Of a stretch of DNA of 27,404 bases, positions 1-8,277 are shown one piece after another (position 1 is the stretch's first letter; each line of letters starts with the position of its first letter). A program made the position numbers and the translations under genes. Below the pieces are notes generated by a model. It was not told the DNA's origin. It made no database searches and saw nothing but the letters and a program-made list of their open reading frames with translations. The DNA comes from a virus: positions 1 to 27,404 of the IMG/VR virus record IMGVR_UViG_3300046314_000021. One strand, 5' to 3'.

Positions 1-992
1 ATAGAACCAGCACCCCCCTGAACAAGCAAATCACTGGTGCCGCTTGTGGAAACAACACCTAGCATCAAAGTAATCCGCTTCGCCCATGAAGGGATGCCAG
101 TGAAGTCAATAGACGTACCTGATGTAGTGGCCTGAGCAGTATAAGAACGCATAATTGGCAAACCTACAAGCGCATTGCCACCCTGTCCTTGAACCGTACT
201 AGGTGCAGTGTCCCATGTTCCTGCCGTTGCTTGCGTGGATTCAACGTAACCAAGCACCCTATAAGCCACTGAGGTTCGTGCTGTTGTGCTGTATACCACG
301 CTGGCAGAGGTTGCCGATGCACTGATTGCTGTCGTGCTAATCAATCCCGTTTCTGTCAGGTCATTACCACCTGCGATGTTCACCACTGCCAGTTCAATCG
401 TCCCTGCATTGTTAAGTGCGAGAACGACAAGGCGCGATTGCTGCGCTGATACTGTGCCAAGCGTTGCAGAGGCAGGGACCACAAGATTGGACGGTGTTCC
501 TGATACCGTCGTGGCGGTTCCGGTTCCTAATGTCGTGCTTCTAAAATCTAGCGCCAAGGCAGAAGAGCTAATCGTTAGCGCATTAGCCGCAACTGATGCC
601 GTTATTGATTGTATTTTGCTAGATACACCGGCCGTTGAGCCTGTGCCACCTTGAGCCTGAGATAAAGGCGTAGTTAAGCCAGAAAGTGACGTAATATCGC
701 TGTTTGCACCGGATGCCGCAGCTCCTAAACTAGCTAGTGTCGGAGGCGTTGGTAATTGTTCAAACCTTAGAGCGTCGCCATTCGATGTCGCCGCCGCCAA
801 TCCAGTCAACTTAAACCCACCCATAGGAATATTGGCAGTTGGCACTGTTTGCCCATCTTTTGCAAGCGAACCAGTCAAAGCTGTGGCAATATCCGAAAGA
901 GTATTATTTGCCCAATTTGAACTTATAGTTGAACCACTGACGACTGGATTACCAGCCGGAAGTGAATATGTGCCTGAACCGTTACGTGACAT
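1..992 (-). CDS. Tail fibre-like protein, 3' end beyond window
   Basis: The frame is open from the ATG at 992 to the left edge, giving about 330 residues, so the C-terminus is missing. The start has a good ribosome site, AAGGA seven bases upstream. The protein begins MSRNGSGTYSLPAG, followed by SNWANNTLSDIATALT. This opening is common in phage tail fibre or structural proteins and probably anchors the fibre to the virion. Residues around 120-260 form a Ser/Thr/Ala-rich beta-type domain with VLALNNAGTIELAVVN and GYVESTQATAGTW, a module found repeatedly in phage tail proteins. The last visible part (IDFTGIPSWAKRITLML) resembles a C-terminal fibre module. It follows the ejection-protein genes, the usual place for a fibre. 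Receptor binding is inferred; the receptor-binding tip lies outside the window. Confidence 0.75.
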   Translation of the reverse strand, partial: MSRNGSGTYSLPAGNPVVSGSTISSNWANNTLSDIATALTGSLAKDGQTVPTANIPMGGFKLTGLAAATSNGDALRFEQLPTPPTLASLGAAASGANSDITSLSGLTTPLSQAQGGTGSTAGVSSKIQSITASVAANALTISSSALALDFRSTTLGTGTATTVSGTPSNLVVPASATLGTVSAQQSRLVVLALNNAGTIELAVVNIAGGNDLTETGLISTTAISASATSASVVYSTTARTSVAYRVLGYVESTQATAGTWDTAPSTVQGQGGNALVGLPIMRSYTAQATTSGTSIDFTGIPSWAKRITLMLGVVSTSGTSDLLVQGGAGS

Positions 993-1008
993 TTTTTAAT
1001 CCTTATCT

Positions 1009-1173
1009 ATGACAGAAAATACATCATTGATGATTGCAATTCTAATCAAGCCATTGGCAATAGCTTTGATACTTGCGTTTTTAGTTTGCATTCGTTTTGC
1101 AGTCATTCGGTATTTTCCTAATGGATACATTAAGAATCTACTTTTGCGAAACGTAAGCCGCAGGCAGAGATAA
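1009..1173 (+). CDS. Possible antisense small membrane protein (54 aa)
   Basis: This is the only plus-strand reading frame here that looks protein-like in its own right. It starts MTENTSLMIAILIKPLAIAL, has one hydrophobic segment at about residues 7-33, and then a basic tail (NGYIKNLLLRNVSRRQR). That matches the plan of many small single-span phage membrane proteins, with the positive end predicted in the cytoplasm. It overlaps the last 36 bases of the convergent gene ending at 1138. There is no Shine-Dalgarno sequence in front of the ATG, which weakens the case. On the minus strand the same interval holds a rival 36-codon frame (1106-996, starting MTAKRM, AGGA nine bases upstream) that ends inside the fibre gene's ribosome site and fits the overall gene direction better. 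One or neither may be real. Confidence 0.35.
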   Translation: MTENTSLMIAILIKPLAIALILAFLVCIRFAVIRYFPNGYIKNLLLRNVSRRQR

Positions 1174-2922
1174 AACCACGGACTGAGGCAGTGCGCGAAT
1201 AATCTTCTGTCTTTGCGATGGTTCTACTCGAGCGAGTTCTTTCTCGATTAACTTTGCGACCTGTTGCGGGTTGTTTGCCAGCATATCGTCAAGCTGGCCT
1301 AGCATTTGCGCTTTGACCTTATCGCCTACGACTGAACCCGCAAGAGATACGCCTTTTCCAACAAACCCAACGCCGGGTAAGTTACTGGCCAATTCCAATA
1401 TCTTGGATGTGAATGGGGCCTCTTGTGCGAAGTGCTGTGCCAGCATATCTCCCTGAGTAAATCTGCGATGCGTAGCGGAATTATTCCCGCTACCACGCTT
1501 CAAAGCTTCTGCAATACGGCTTGCGTCTGACGTAACGCCTTGCACGGTTCCCATTTGGTCAGGTGACAAAATAGAACCCATCTTTGCACCAGAGAAACCC
1601 GTAGCACGTTGGGCTATTTGGTCAGGGTTTCGCATGGCAGTTGCCAAGCTGGAATAGTTCAAACTTGCGGGAACATCGCCAGCGGTTGCGGGTATCAGCT
1701 TATTAGCCAGGGCTTTCCCGACTTCCATTTGATTGACTGGGCCGCTCATTTGTTGGAATGTCTTTCGGGCCGTGTCGTATGCGGGGCTTATTTCACCCAT
1801 GCCTGCAATCAAATCATCCTGCAATCCTTGATAGGCGCGCGCAATCTCTTTGTCGCCGGAAGTTACCGCCTGGCCAATCTTGCTATCAATGGATTTTTTC
1901 ACCCAATGCATGCCTTGGATAGCGGATTCGTTATCCATATTCACGCCGCTGATTTTTGCCAGCTCTTTTGCCCGGTTCAAAATGTCATCGGGTATGCGCT
2001 GTTGGAATGCTGCAATATTGGCTTGTGCCTCTGGGGCCAAAGATGCCACATCAACGCCTTGAGTCCGAGCAAGGTCGTAGAGTTTTTCAGCGGTATCACC
2101 ACGTGCGGTTTTTGCAGCGCCCAACGCTTCAGGGCTGCCAGCGATACCCCGCAAAGCATCAGCAAGTGCTGTGCGGTTTGTCTGCCCCATACGAGCCAAT
2201 TCACCCGAAGGCAAAGCGGATGTAATCGCGTCTTCAAGGGCTGATAGTCCCTCGCTTGTACCAACTTGCCCCGCTGACAATCTCACGCCGGGAGTTGCCG
2301 CGCCTTGGCTTCTAAGCGCCTTTGCAATCTCTGCCGCTTTATCGCCTGCACTGCGCTTCAATGCACCGCCAATAATGCGCTCTTGCCCTGCTAACGGGTC
2401 GTAGAGTGCTGCCTTGGCGGTTTTCACACCACCGACAATCGCAGGCAACACACCACCAGCCACGCCACCTAGGGCCATGTTTTGCAGTCTGCTTTCGTCT
2501 TTCAGCGTGGGTTGCAATGCTGCCATACCAGCACCGATAGCAGCGCCACCCAGAACCGTATTAACGCCTGGAATTGCCGCCGTAGGTAGTGCAGTGATTA
2601 CATTCCCGGCAATGTTGCCAGCCATGCCCGCGCCCGTATTCATTAGGGCTTCGTCACGCTTTCGAGATTCTGCAACGTCTTGATCTGAAACCAAACCAAG
2701 CATTTGACCTGCACCGCGCCCAATGTCGTACACAGCCTTACCCGCACCCGCTGCGAACTTGTCAAAACCACTCATGCCCTCGGTAGGGTCTGGGGCTTTT
2801 TCTGCTTGTTGATCCTTCCACTGGCTTTGAGCGTAGGACAGCACCTGCTCTTGCGTAGCGCCCTCGGGAGCGGTAATCTCGAAAGTCTTACCGTCAGGGG
2901 ATGTGATGCGGTACTTTGGCAT
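1138..2922 (-). CDS. Internal virion / DNA ejection-like protein (594 aa)
   Basis: The N-terminus (YRITSPDGKTFEITAPEGAT, then QEQVLSYAQ) is a short beta/alpha module that opens many podophage structural proteins. Residues about 95-170 are rich in Gly, Ala and hydrophobic residues (GAGMAGNIAG, VLGGAAIGAGMAAL, GGVAGGVLPAIVGG). Such segments could insert into a membrane, as expected for proteins ejected ahead of the DNA. The rest looks mainly helical, and another Gly/Val-rich patch lies near residue 525 (LPGVGFVGKGVSLAG). The start codon abuts the stop of the preceding gene (TAAATG), so the two are probably translated together. Its place between the tail genes and the fibre is where P22- and T7-like phages keep ejection proteins. 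The role is inferred from position and composition; no catalytic motif was recognised. Confidence 0.6.
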   Translation of the reverse strand: MPKYRITSPDGKTFEITAPEGATQEQVLSYAQSQWKDQQAEKAPDPTEGMSGFDKFAAGAGKAVYDIGRGAGQMLGLVSDQDVAESRKRDEALMNTGAGMAGNIAGNVITALPTAAIPGVNTVLGGAAIGAGMAALQPTLKDESRLQNMALGGVAGGVLPAIVGGVKTAKAALYDPLAGQERIIGGALKRSAGDKAAEIAKALRSQGAATPGVRLSAGQVGTSEGLSALEDAITSALPSGELARMGQTNRTALADALRGIAGSPEALGAAKTARGDTAEKLYDLARTQGVDVASLAPEAQANIAAFQQRIPDDILNRAKELAKISGVNMDNESAIQGMHWVKKSIDSKIGQAVTSGDKEIARAYQGLQDDLIAGMGEISPAYDTARKTFQQMSGPVNQMEVGKALANKLIPATAGDVPASLNYSSLATAMRNPDQIAQRATGFSGAKMGSILSPDQMGTVQGVTSDASRIAEALKRGSGNNSATHRRFTQGDMLAQHFAQEAPFTSKILELASNLPGVGFVGKGVSLAGSVVGDKVKAQMLGQLDDMLANNPQQVAKLIEKELARVEPSQRQKIIRALPQSVVLSLPAAYVSQK

Positions 2923-4140
2923 TTATTGGCCTACAGGTGCAATAGACCACCCACCTTGCGGGGAGGCTTTTCCAGCGAATGAGAGTTCAGGGGGTTGCAT
3001 CCCTGCATATCTTGACTGAATCTCTGCAATAGTCTTCATTGCTTCCTCTTTCAGCTTTGTCGGTACGCTCGGGTCGCCAATATTTCCAGCCATCTCTCGA
3101 TAGAGTTGCACGTCTTTGTCAGACTGAGGGCCGGACATTTTCGGCATTTTCGCCACCAACATGCCGGATATTGCTTTTAGCTGTGCGATGTTTTGTGCGC
3201 CCTTTGGAGCCGCACCTACAGCGCCAGCCATCCAATCCAATCCCGCGCCGATAGTGCTACCCGTTGCACCGCGAACCAATGGCGCAGCTTGTTCCAACAG
3301 GGTAAGAGCATCTTGTGCATCTTTCTGCTTTGTAACGTCAGCCGCAGCGCCTGTTTTTGTGCCTTGCACTGGCCTACCATCAGGCCCGGTAATCGGCACG
3401 GCTTTACCGCCGATAAGTTGCATTGGCCCATTTTCAGTTTGGATGATCTGAGCTTGTGCGGGTTGACGCAAAGACGAAACCAATCGAGCGTTATCACGCT
3501 GCGCCTGAATTTGCATCTCGCGCAATTCCTTTTGAGCCGCTAATCGCTCTGTCTGGCTTGCGCGTGCATCTTGTAGCCGCTGCTGCAATTCCTCTGCGCG
3601 TGCTGTGCGGGATGCCTCTGACTCTTGTTGACGGAATGTGCGTGCGTCGATGCGCTCTTGTTTCTGCGCTTCTAGTTGTGGCATTTGCGCCATACCCTGC
3701 ATACCAAACTGCCGCAATGTTGGATCTTCTGCTTGCAAGGCGCGTGCATATGCCGCTGCAATATCTGGGGCCTGTGCGCCTACGTTGATAGCAGGGTTTA
3801 CATTGCCTTCGTCATCGTTCGGCGTAAGGGGTTGCATAGTCTGCGCGGGTTTCCCGGTCAACATACCCGATACGCCCGCCCATTCTTCGCTCTGTTTGTT
3901 GCGGATTCGGTCAGCTAGTGCCTGTTGGTCTTTGGTCGCGCCTTCACTTTCTTCCTTACCCCACTTTGCGCGAAGCAAGTCAGCCAGTCCCGCTAATGGA
4001 TTCATGGGGACGTAATGTCCACTCACCATCTGCCCACCTTGCGCAGTTGGGGATTTAAGCGCCTCTGCAAATGCTAGGCGACGGCGGATAGCTTCCGACT
4101 CTGCATCGTAAGCACCGGGGGCCATGATCGGGGCTGCCAT
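2923..4140 (-). CDS. Internal virion-like structural protein (405 aa)
   Basis: No enzyme motif is visible. The N-terminal third contains GGQMVSGHYVPMNPLAGLAD, a phrase seen in uncharacterised podophage structural proteins. Residues about 140-225 are a Gln/Glu/Arg/Ala-rich stretch (QKQERIDARTFRQQESEASR) that should form a long helix or coiled coil. The C-terminal third is a helical domain (LLEQAAPLVRGATGSTIGAG). A GGGGA-like ribosome site precedes the ATG. The gene sits between two other putative ejection proteins, with one base separating it from the gene before and none from the gene after. In P22- and T7-like phages this slot encodes internal head proteins that leave with the DNA, and that role is inferred here. 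Confidence 0.55.
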   Translation of the reverse strand: MAAPIMAPGAYDAESEAIRRRLAFAEALKSPTAQGGQMVSGHYVPMNPLAGLADLLRAKWGKEESEGATKDQQALADRIRNKQSEEWAGVSGMLTGKPAQTMQPLTPNDDEGNVNPAINVGAQAPDIAAAYARALQAEDPTLRQFGMQGMAQMPQLEAQKQERIDARTFRQQESEASRTARAEELQQRLQDARASQTERLAAQKELREMQIQAQRDNARLVSSLRQPAQAQIIQTENGPMQLIGGKAVPITGPDGRPVQGTKTGAAADVTKQKDAQDALTLLEQAAPLVRGATGSTIGAGLDWMAGAVGAAPKGAQNIAQLKAISGMLVAKMPKMSGPQSDKDVQLYREMAGNIGDPSVPTKLKEEAMKTIAEIQSRYAGMQPPELSFAGKASPQGGWSIAPVGQ

Positions 4141-4141
4141 G

Positions 4142-4960
4142 TTATTTCATCCCCATGTAAGCGCCGCCAAGACCAAACAAGCCTTGCATGGCAGAGCTTC
4201 CGAATGCGTTGTTAGCGTTGGTCTGCCCTAGTTGCGCGTTATATCCTGCCTGAGTAGCTCCCATCATGTCAGCCCCTCCAGTCGTAGCCTGTTGGTTGTA
4301 GTTGCTGAATGTTGGGTTTGTCACCTGTGAACCGGTGCGCAGCGCGTTGAGGTTATTTAAGTCGCGGGAGTTGAAATATTGCTGCTCTTGAATGCCTTGC
4401 TGACGGGCTTGTTGGCCTAGTCCGATACCTTGTAATGCAGCTTGAGACGTTGCATCGTTGCGAGCGTTGTTTAGGTCTGTCATGCCGTTAGTCCACGCCT
4501 CTGTACCGCGAGCGATGCCTTGGTTTGCAAGTTGTGTTTCAAGTGCAGACTGGCGACGGTCAAACTGAGGATTTAGGCGCGACATAATCGCATCTTGAGC
4601 CGTTTGTCCGGGGTTGATTGCGCTGGGTGTCAGCGATGCGTCATCCCAGCCACGGCCCTGCTGACCTGCTACGCCTTGCATTGCGTTGCTTTGCAGTCCT
4701 GCTAAACCTAGTGCAGATTGGTTGTCTGCGTTTAGAAGTTGCTGCCCTGTGGATGACAGGTTCATGTTCTGGTCCCAAGTCCCATTCGGGTTTTCTTGGT
4801 ATGTCAGTGAACCGTAAGGCGTATATTGATTAACTCGATTAGCGCGGGTTGCCTGTTGTGCCGCCGCTAGATTCCCCGACGCTGTGGCTTGAGCAGCTCC
4901 AGTGTAGTCTGGTGCAGCGGGTGCGCTTTGAATGCCAAATATGTCTTTTATCGAGTTCAT
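4142..4960 (-). CDS. Internal virion / DNA transfer-like protein (272 aa)
   Basis: The protein is rich in Gln, Asn, Ala and Gly. Near residue 40 it carries NRVNQYTPYGSLTYQ, a sequence type recurrent in podophage DNA-transfer or internal virion proteins. The middle is predicted helical (DRRQSALETQLANQGIARGT). The C-terminus is Gly/Met-rich (GLFGLGGAYMGMK) and may be membrane-active. The ATG overlaps the upstream stop as ATGA, implying translational coupling to the 109-residue gene. It is the first of three consecutive ejection-like genes. No catalytic residues were seen, so the role rests on context and composition. Confidence 0.6.
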   Translation of the reverse strand: MNSIKDIFGIQSAPAAPDYTGAAQATASGNLAAAQQATRANRVNQYTPYGSLTYQENPNGTWDQNMNLSSTGQQLLNADNQSALGLAGLQSNAMQGVAGQQGRGWDDASLTPSAINPGQTAQDAIMSRLNPQFDRRQSALETQLANQGIARGTEAWTNGMTDLNNARNDATSQAALQGIGLGQQARQQGIQEQQYFNSRDLNNLNALRTGSQVTNPTFSNYNQQATTGGADMMGATQAGYNAQLGQTNANNAFGSSAMQGLFGLGGAYMGMK

Positions 4961-5286
4961 AGATTCTTTACTCCAACAGTTGCAACCTCTTTATAGCCGT
5001 GTGATTTAATCCAGCCTTTTCTACCGCAGTAGGCAATAAGCTCAAATCCGTTATTTCGGCCATAGTCTTCTGCCTGTTGAGCCAGAACGTCTATTTCCTC
5101 CATTATGCCAGCAGCTAGCCATATCTGTATGGATTTTTTACCAAACATAAAACTGCTATTTGCCACTAACACAGATTCTCCGCACTCAAACAAAATATAG
5201 TCTTGCTGCTTTACTTGTTCCCAAGGAATAGGGGCCATAGACTCATTTATTAGCGGCTCCAACAGATAGCGCCATTTGTCAATCAC
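4957..5286 (-). CDS. GNAT-fold-like small protein, T7 gp13-like position (109 aa)
   Basis: The start is GTG, overlapping the upstream TGA as GTGA. The protein has an N-terminal helical part (KWRYLLEPLINESM), a strand-rich middle (YILFECGESVLVANSS) and a C-terminal segment (ELIAYCGRKGWIKSHGYKEV). The last segment resembles the end of acetyltransferase (GNAT) folds, where G-x-x-G precedes a helix and a final strand. T7-like phages have a small GNAT-like protein (gp13) in the same place, between the tail tube genes and the internal virion proteins. I infer a structural or assembly role of that type. A clear acetyl-CoA binding signature (Q/R-x-x-G-x-G/A) is not evident, so enzyme activity is doubtful. 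Confidence 0.45.
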   Translation of the reverse strand: MIDKWRYLLEPLINESMAPIPWEQVKQQDYILFECGESVLVANSSFMFGKKSIQIWLAAGIMEEIDVLAQQAEDYGRNNGFELIAYCGRKGWIKSHGYKEVATVGVKNL

Positions 5287-6839
5287 AAAATAGACCCTGA
5301 CTCATAAACCACGTCCGTAGATACCCATCGAACATCAATTCCACTAGATGCGATTTTCATTTGAGGTGCGCCGTAATACCCAACACCAGATACACCCTGC
5401 CATGCTTGGTAGATGTTGAAGTCAGCGCCGAATACACCACTGTCCCATATAGACGAATCCCATGCCCCATAAACAACAGGAGAGAATGAAAGCGGCGAAG
5501 TATTGAACGTCATATCAAAGTCGACATTCATTGCACCGCTGATTACTGGACTTCCGCTCGCTCTCAATATTGGCCTAGTCATCGTCCAGCGTTTTAGATT
5601 GCCTGGGTTGCCATAGGTTGAAAATGCCTGTATGCACGTTCCGGTGATATTTGAAACGTCATCAACGAACCCGTTCCATGCGCGGCCTACAAAACCATCC
5701 CCGCCGAAGTATGGTTCGTCGTTAAATAAGTCCCAACAGTTCGCATTCCATCCGGTGAATTTAGCCCATGACCTACTTATGGTGTTCATTGCATATTGCT
5801 CTTGCAAATTACCTTCAGCAGTAGGCACATTGAGAATCAGCATATTCTCTTTTGCATAATAAACCAGCGCCCAACCGAAGTTCCCAGAATAACTAGAAAC
5901 TGCGCTTGATATTGCAAATTGAATTTTGTCTGTTATAGCTACCCTAGGGTTTACACGCGACGATTGCAATGCCCCGCCCATAGGGACTAATCCGTCCTGA
6001 GAGATATAAAAAAGGTCGCCTGAGAATTTATATAAACAACGCTCTCCAACCGGTGCGCCTAATGCCCATACGCCCTTAAGCGCCCATGTTGTAGCGCTTG
6101 ACGGGTCAGTCCCTTGATACACGATAACCTCACCATTACTGGTAACGATGACGTAGTAATCATCCACGCCTGTGCCTGCGTCAATCGTCCAAGTAGAGTG
6201 TGCGACGATATATCCGCCCTTTTGAGCCACCGATGAAACATCAATCGGATTGGCAGCGCCGCCCACGGATGAAACTGGCAAATACCATGTTTTTAAGGTG
6301 TTCTTACCAATAAACCAAGCGCGATTCTTAAACACTATCGGGCTTGTAAGTGTGGTCGTTGTCACGCCTGTGATTGACGGGGTAGAAGCGCCATCAATTA
6401 GCGTCCATGTAGTGCCGTCATACAGCATTGGTTTATCAACACCATTGGCAGTGTATAGAAAATTACCGCCAGCCGTTGCAATGTTGGTATATTGCCAGCG
6501 AGAGTTAGTCTTACCAGTTGCAACCGCTGCTCCCACTGCACCAGTGTTTGAAGCATCGTAGAAGCTACCACCAGCCACTGCAAATAGCTTTTCGCTAGTG
6601 CCAGCAGAATAGACCATTAAACTCTCTACTTGACCTACTATTCCGGTTGTTTCTTTGGTGTAACCCTTGCGCAGTTGGCATTCTGTCGTCAGCGGAAACC
6701 AATTTTCCATTACCACCGCATCTTCGGGCTTCATATTTGTCATTGTGTCGCGAGCATTCCACCCACCGACGGGAGACGGCAAAGAAACAGAGTTTGATAC
6801 TGCTATTCTTCGCCCTTTTGTTCTTGCAGCTTGTCGCAT
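5283..6839 (-). CDS. Tail nozzle/stabilisation-like protein (518 aa)
   Basis: The opening region, LPSPVGGWNARDTMTNMKP then ENWFPLTTECQLRKGY, is typical of a large family of podophage tail proteins that close the DNA channel below the adaptor. The body is almost entirely beta, with repeated blade-like segments (LFAVAGGSFYDA, FLYTANGVDKPMLYDG, DLFYISQDGLVPMGG, EPYFGGDGFVGRAWNG), which suggests a beta-propeller like that of T7 gp12 or P22 gp10. The start codon overlaps the adaptor stop as TAATG. The order adaptor then nozzle supports the call. The propeller fold is inferred from the repeated blade-like segments, not demonstrated. Confidence 0.7.
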   Translation of the reverse strand: MRQAARTKGRRIAVSNSVSLPSPVGGWNARDTMTNMKPEDAVVMENWFPLTTECQLRKGYTKETTGIVGQVESLMVYSAGTSEKLFAVAGGSFYDASNTGAVGAAVATGKTNSRWQYTNIATAGGNFLYTANGVDKPMLYDGTTWTLIDGASTPSITGVTTTTLTSPIVFKNRAWFIGKNTLKTWYLPVSSVGGAANPIDVSSVAQKGGYIVAHSTWTIDAGTGVDDYYVIVTSNGEVIVYQGTDPSSATTWALKGVWALGAPVGERCLYKFSGDLFYISQDGLVPMGGALQSSRVNPRVAITDKIQFAISSAVSSYSGNFGWALVYYAKENMLILNVPTAEGNLQEQYAMNTISRSWAKFTGWNANCWDLFNDEPYFGGDGFVGRAWNGFVDDVSNITGTCIQAFSTYGNPGNLKRWTMTRPILRASGSPVISGAMNVDFDMTFNTSPLSFSPVVYGAWDSSIWDSGVFGADFNIYQAWQGVSGVGYYGAPQMKIASSGIDVRWVSTDVVYESGSIL

Positions 6840-7549
6840 TAGATATTCCAGCTACCTGACGGAACGACGATGCCAGGGAAAATATCATACTTAGTGTTGG
6901 ACAGACTCAGCCAATCTTTAGAGCCATCCTTGCCCATCGCATCCATACATCGCCGCTCGTAGGTGTTGAAGTCCTCGGCGTACTCAAAGCCCTTTAGCTT
7001 CTTCCAGCGCCAGATTGTCCCCAATACCAATAGATTCCATTCAAGTCGCGGAATATCAGTATCAGCGGACCATTCTTCATAGCCAGTTACACCAGTGGAA
7101 TCACTGCACCAGTTGCGTGTCGTATATTCAAATACGCATGTTTGCCCTGCAACAGGGGTTGGGTACATGTAAAGACTGCCACCCTTTACACGGAAGTTTG
7201 ACCAAGGGCCATTGATTGCAAAGGCTTTGTTTTGTTGCCAGCCTTGGGCAGACTTCGGACCATACACAGGGCGACGCAGTGTGCGGTTCCAGATGGTGTC
7301 ATTGATGATGTAACCAAGACCGGGGGCTATTGTCTCCATTGCGCCCTGATTCTCAGCGGCCAAGGTGGTGAATGTTGCCTCAGTTTGCAGGCCAGTCCAT
7401 TCGTGGCGTGCTGCAAGCTCCTGCCCTTCTTCGTTACATAGCGCGAGAATAGTAGTTATTTGTTGATCAGTATTTCCTACGGCTTGCGTAGGCACTGTCA
7501 GCGACAATCTACCAGTTATTGCTTGAACTATCGAAAGGCAGGTCGCCAT
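6839..7549 (-). CDS. Head-tail adaptor protein, gp11/gp4-like (236 aa)
   Basis: The N-terminal helices (ITTILALCNEEGQELAARHE, then WTGLQTEATFTT) followed by a beta-rich centre (FRVKGGSLYMYPTPVAGQTC) and C-terminal helices (LEWNLLVLGTIWRWKKLKG) match the tail tube/adaptor proteins of short-tailed phages. These form a ring under the portal. A clear GGAG site lies six bases upstream of the ATG. Three bases separate it from the preceding 211-residue gene, and its stop overlaps the next start as TAATG. The order capsid, adaptor, nozzle is conserved in podophages and supports the function. Confidence 0.7.
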   Translation of the reverse strand: MATCLSIVQAITGRLSLTVPTQAVGNTDQQITTILALCNEEGQELAARHEWTGLQTEATFTTLAAENQGAMETIAPGLGYIINDTIWNRTLRRPVYGPKSAQGWQQNKAFAINGPWSNFRVKGGSLYMYPTPVAGQTCVFEYTTRNWCSDSTGVTGYEEWSADTDIPRLEWNLLVLGTIWRWKKLKGFEYAEDFNTYERRCMDAMGKDGSKDWLSLSNTKYDIFPGIVVPSGSWNI

Positions 7550-7552
7550 GTA

Positions 7553-8188
7553 TTACTCCACAGATTGACGCTCTGCCATATCTGGCAGTAATGATTTAGG
7601 CTTGCGCCCTCGCTTAACCTGTAGAGGTTCGTCTGTATTATCTGCGATTTGCTCCAATTGTGAAAGCCTTTGCGTTAGCTCTAACAATTGCTTTTTGAGA
7701 AACTCATTCTCAAGAGTTGCAGAATCTTTGCCTTTGCACCATTCTTGCGCCTTTTGCTTAAACTCACGGCCACCCATGCCATAAGAGCGCATAGCTTCCT
7801 CGGTCATAGCTGCAACGTCTTCAATTGTCAATATGCGCATTGAGATAAAGTTATCAGCTTGGGACGGTGACAATACTGGCCATTCTTTAACGGATGTGCC
7901 GTCCAATGGCGCATCTTGCCCATTTTTCCAAGAGTCAAACTTGCGGTGGAATCCATCAATCCATTCTTGCGGGTAAGCATCAGGAGACCCGTTCACAGAC
8001 TTGATTTTTAGCATGGCCAGCCAATCAACGGCAATACGCTCGACTTGATCTTTTGAGCCTGGTTGCATGATAAATGCCATGTCCAAGTCTTTGGTAACCC
8101 GACGACCTAGTTCTTCGGATCTAAGTTTGTCGTGAATTGCGACACGTTTGAATTCAACGAATGGGGGGCGTGCTTGATGTAATTCCAT
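7553..8188 (-). CDS. Conserved phage structural protein of unknown role (211 aa)
   Basis: Not assigned to a characterised family. The N-terminal half has FVEFKRVAIHDKLRSEELG and EWIDGFHRKFDSWKNG. The middle carries SPSQADNFISMRILTIEDVA followed by MTEEAMRSYGMGGREF, which looks like a helical repeat. Residues about 158-187 are a leucine-rich coiled coil (ENEFLKKQLLELTQRLSQLE). The tail is basic (KRGRKPKSLLP), resembling an AT-hook-type DNA-contacting patch. An AGGAAAGAG ribosome site precedes the ATG. The gene begins downstream of the terminator that follows the capsid block. Its position before the adaptor suggests a minor head or assembly protein. Confidence 0.6.
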   Translation of the reverse strand: MELHQARPPFVEFKRVAIHDKLRSEELGRRVTKDLDMAFIMQPGSKDQVERIAVDWLAMLKIKSVNGSPDAYPQEWIDGFHRKFDSWKNGQDAPLDGTSVKEWPVLSPSQADNFISMRILTIEDVAAMTEEAMRSYGMGGREFKQKAQEWCKGKDSATLENEFLKKQLLELTQRLSQLEQIADNTDEPLQVKRGRKPKSLLPDMAERQSVE

Positions 8189-8242
8189 TTTCTCTTTCCT
8201 GTTTAGGATTTATTGCAGAATGCACTGATTAGTACACTCTGG

Positions 8243-8266
8243 AATAAAAGGGGCCGAAGCCCCTTC
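8243..8266 (-). terminator. Intrinsic terminator after the capsid block
   Basis: Read on the minus strand, AAGGGGC and GCCCCTT form a seven-pair stem closed by the very stable TTCG tetraloop, followed by TTTTATT. It lies just after the stop of the 238-residue gene and before the 211-residue gene. It should lower, though not necessarily abolish, transcription from capsid genes into tail genes. Confidence 0.85.
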
Positions 8267-8277
8267 CAAGATTCTGA

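Noticed and set aside
1609-2244. Plus-strand frame of 211 codons opposite the ejection-like gene
   Set aside because: It is Cys/His-rich nonsense composition typical of an antisense shadow, overlapping a convincing minus-strand gene.
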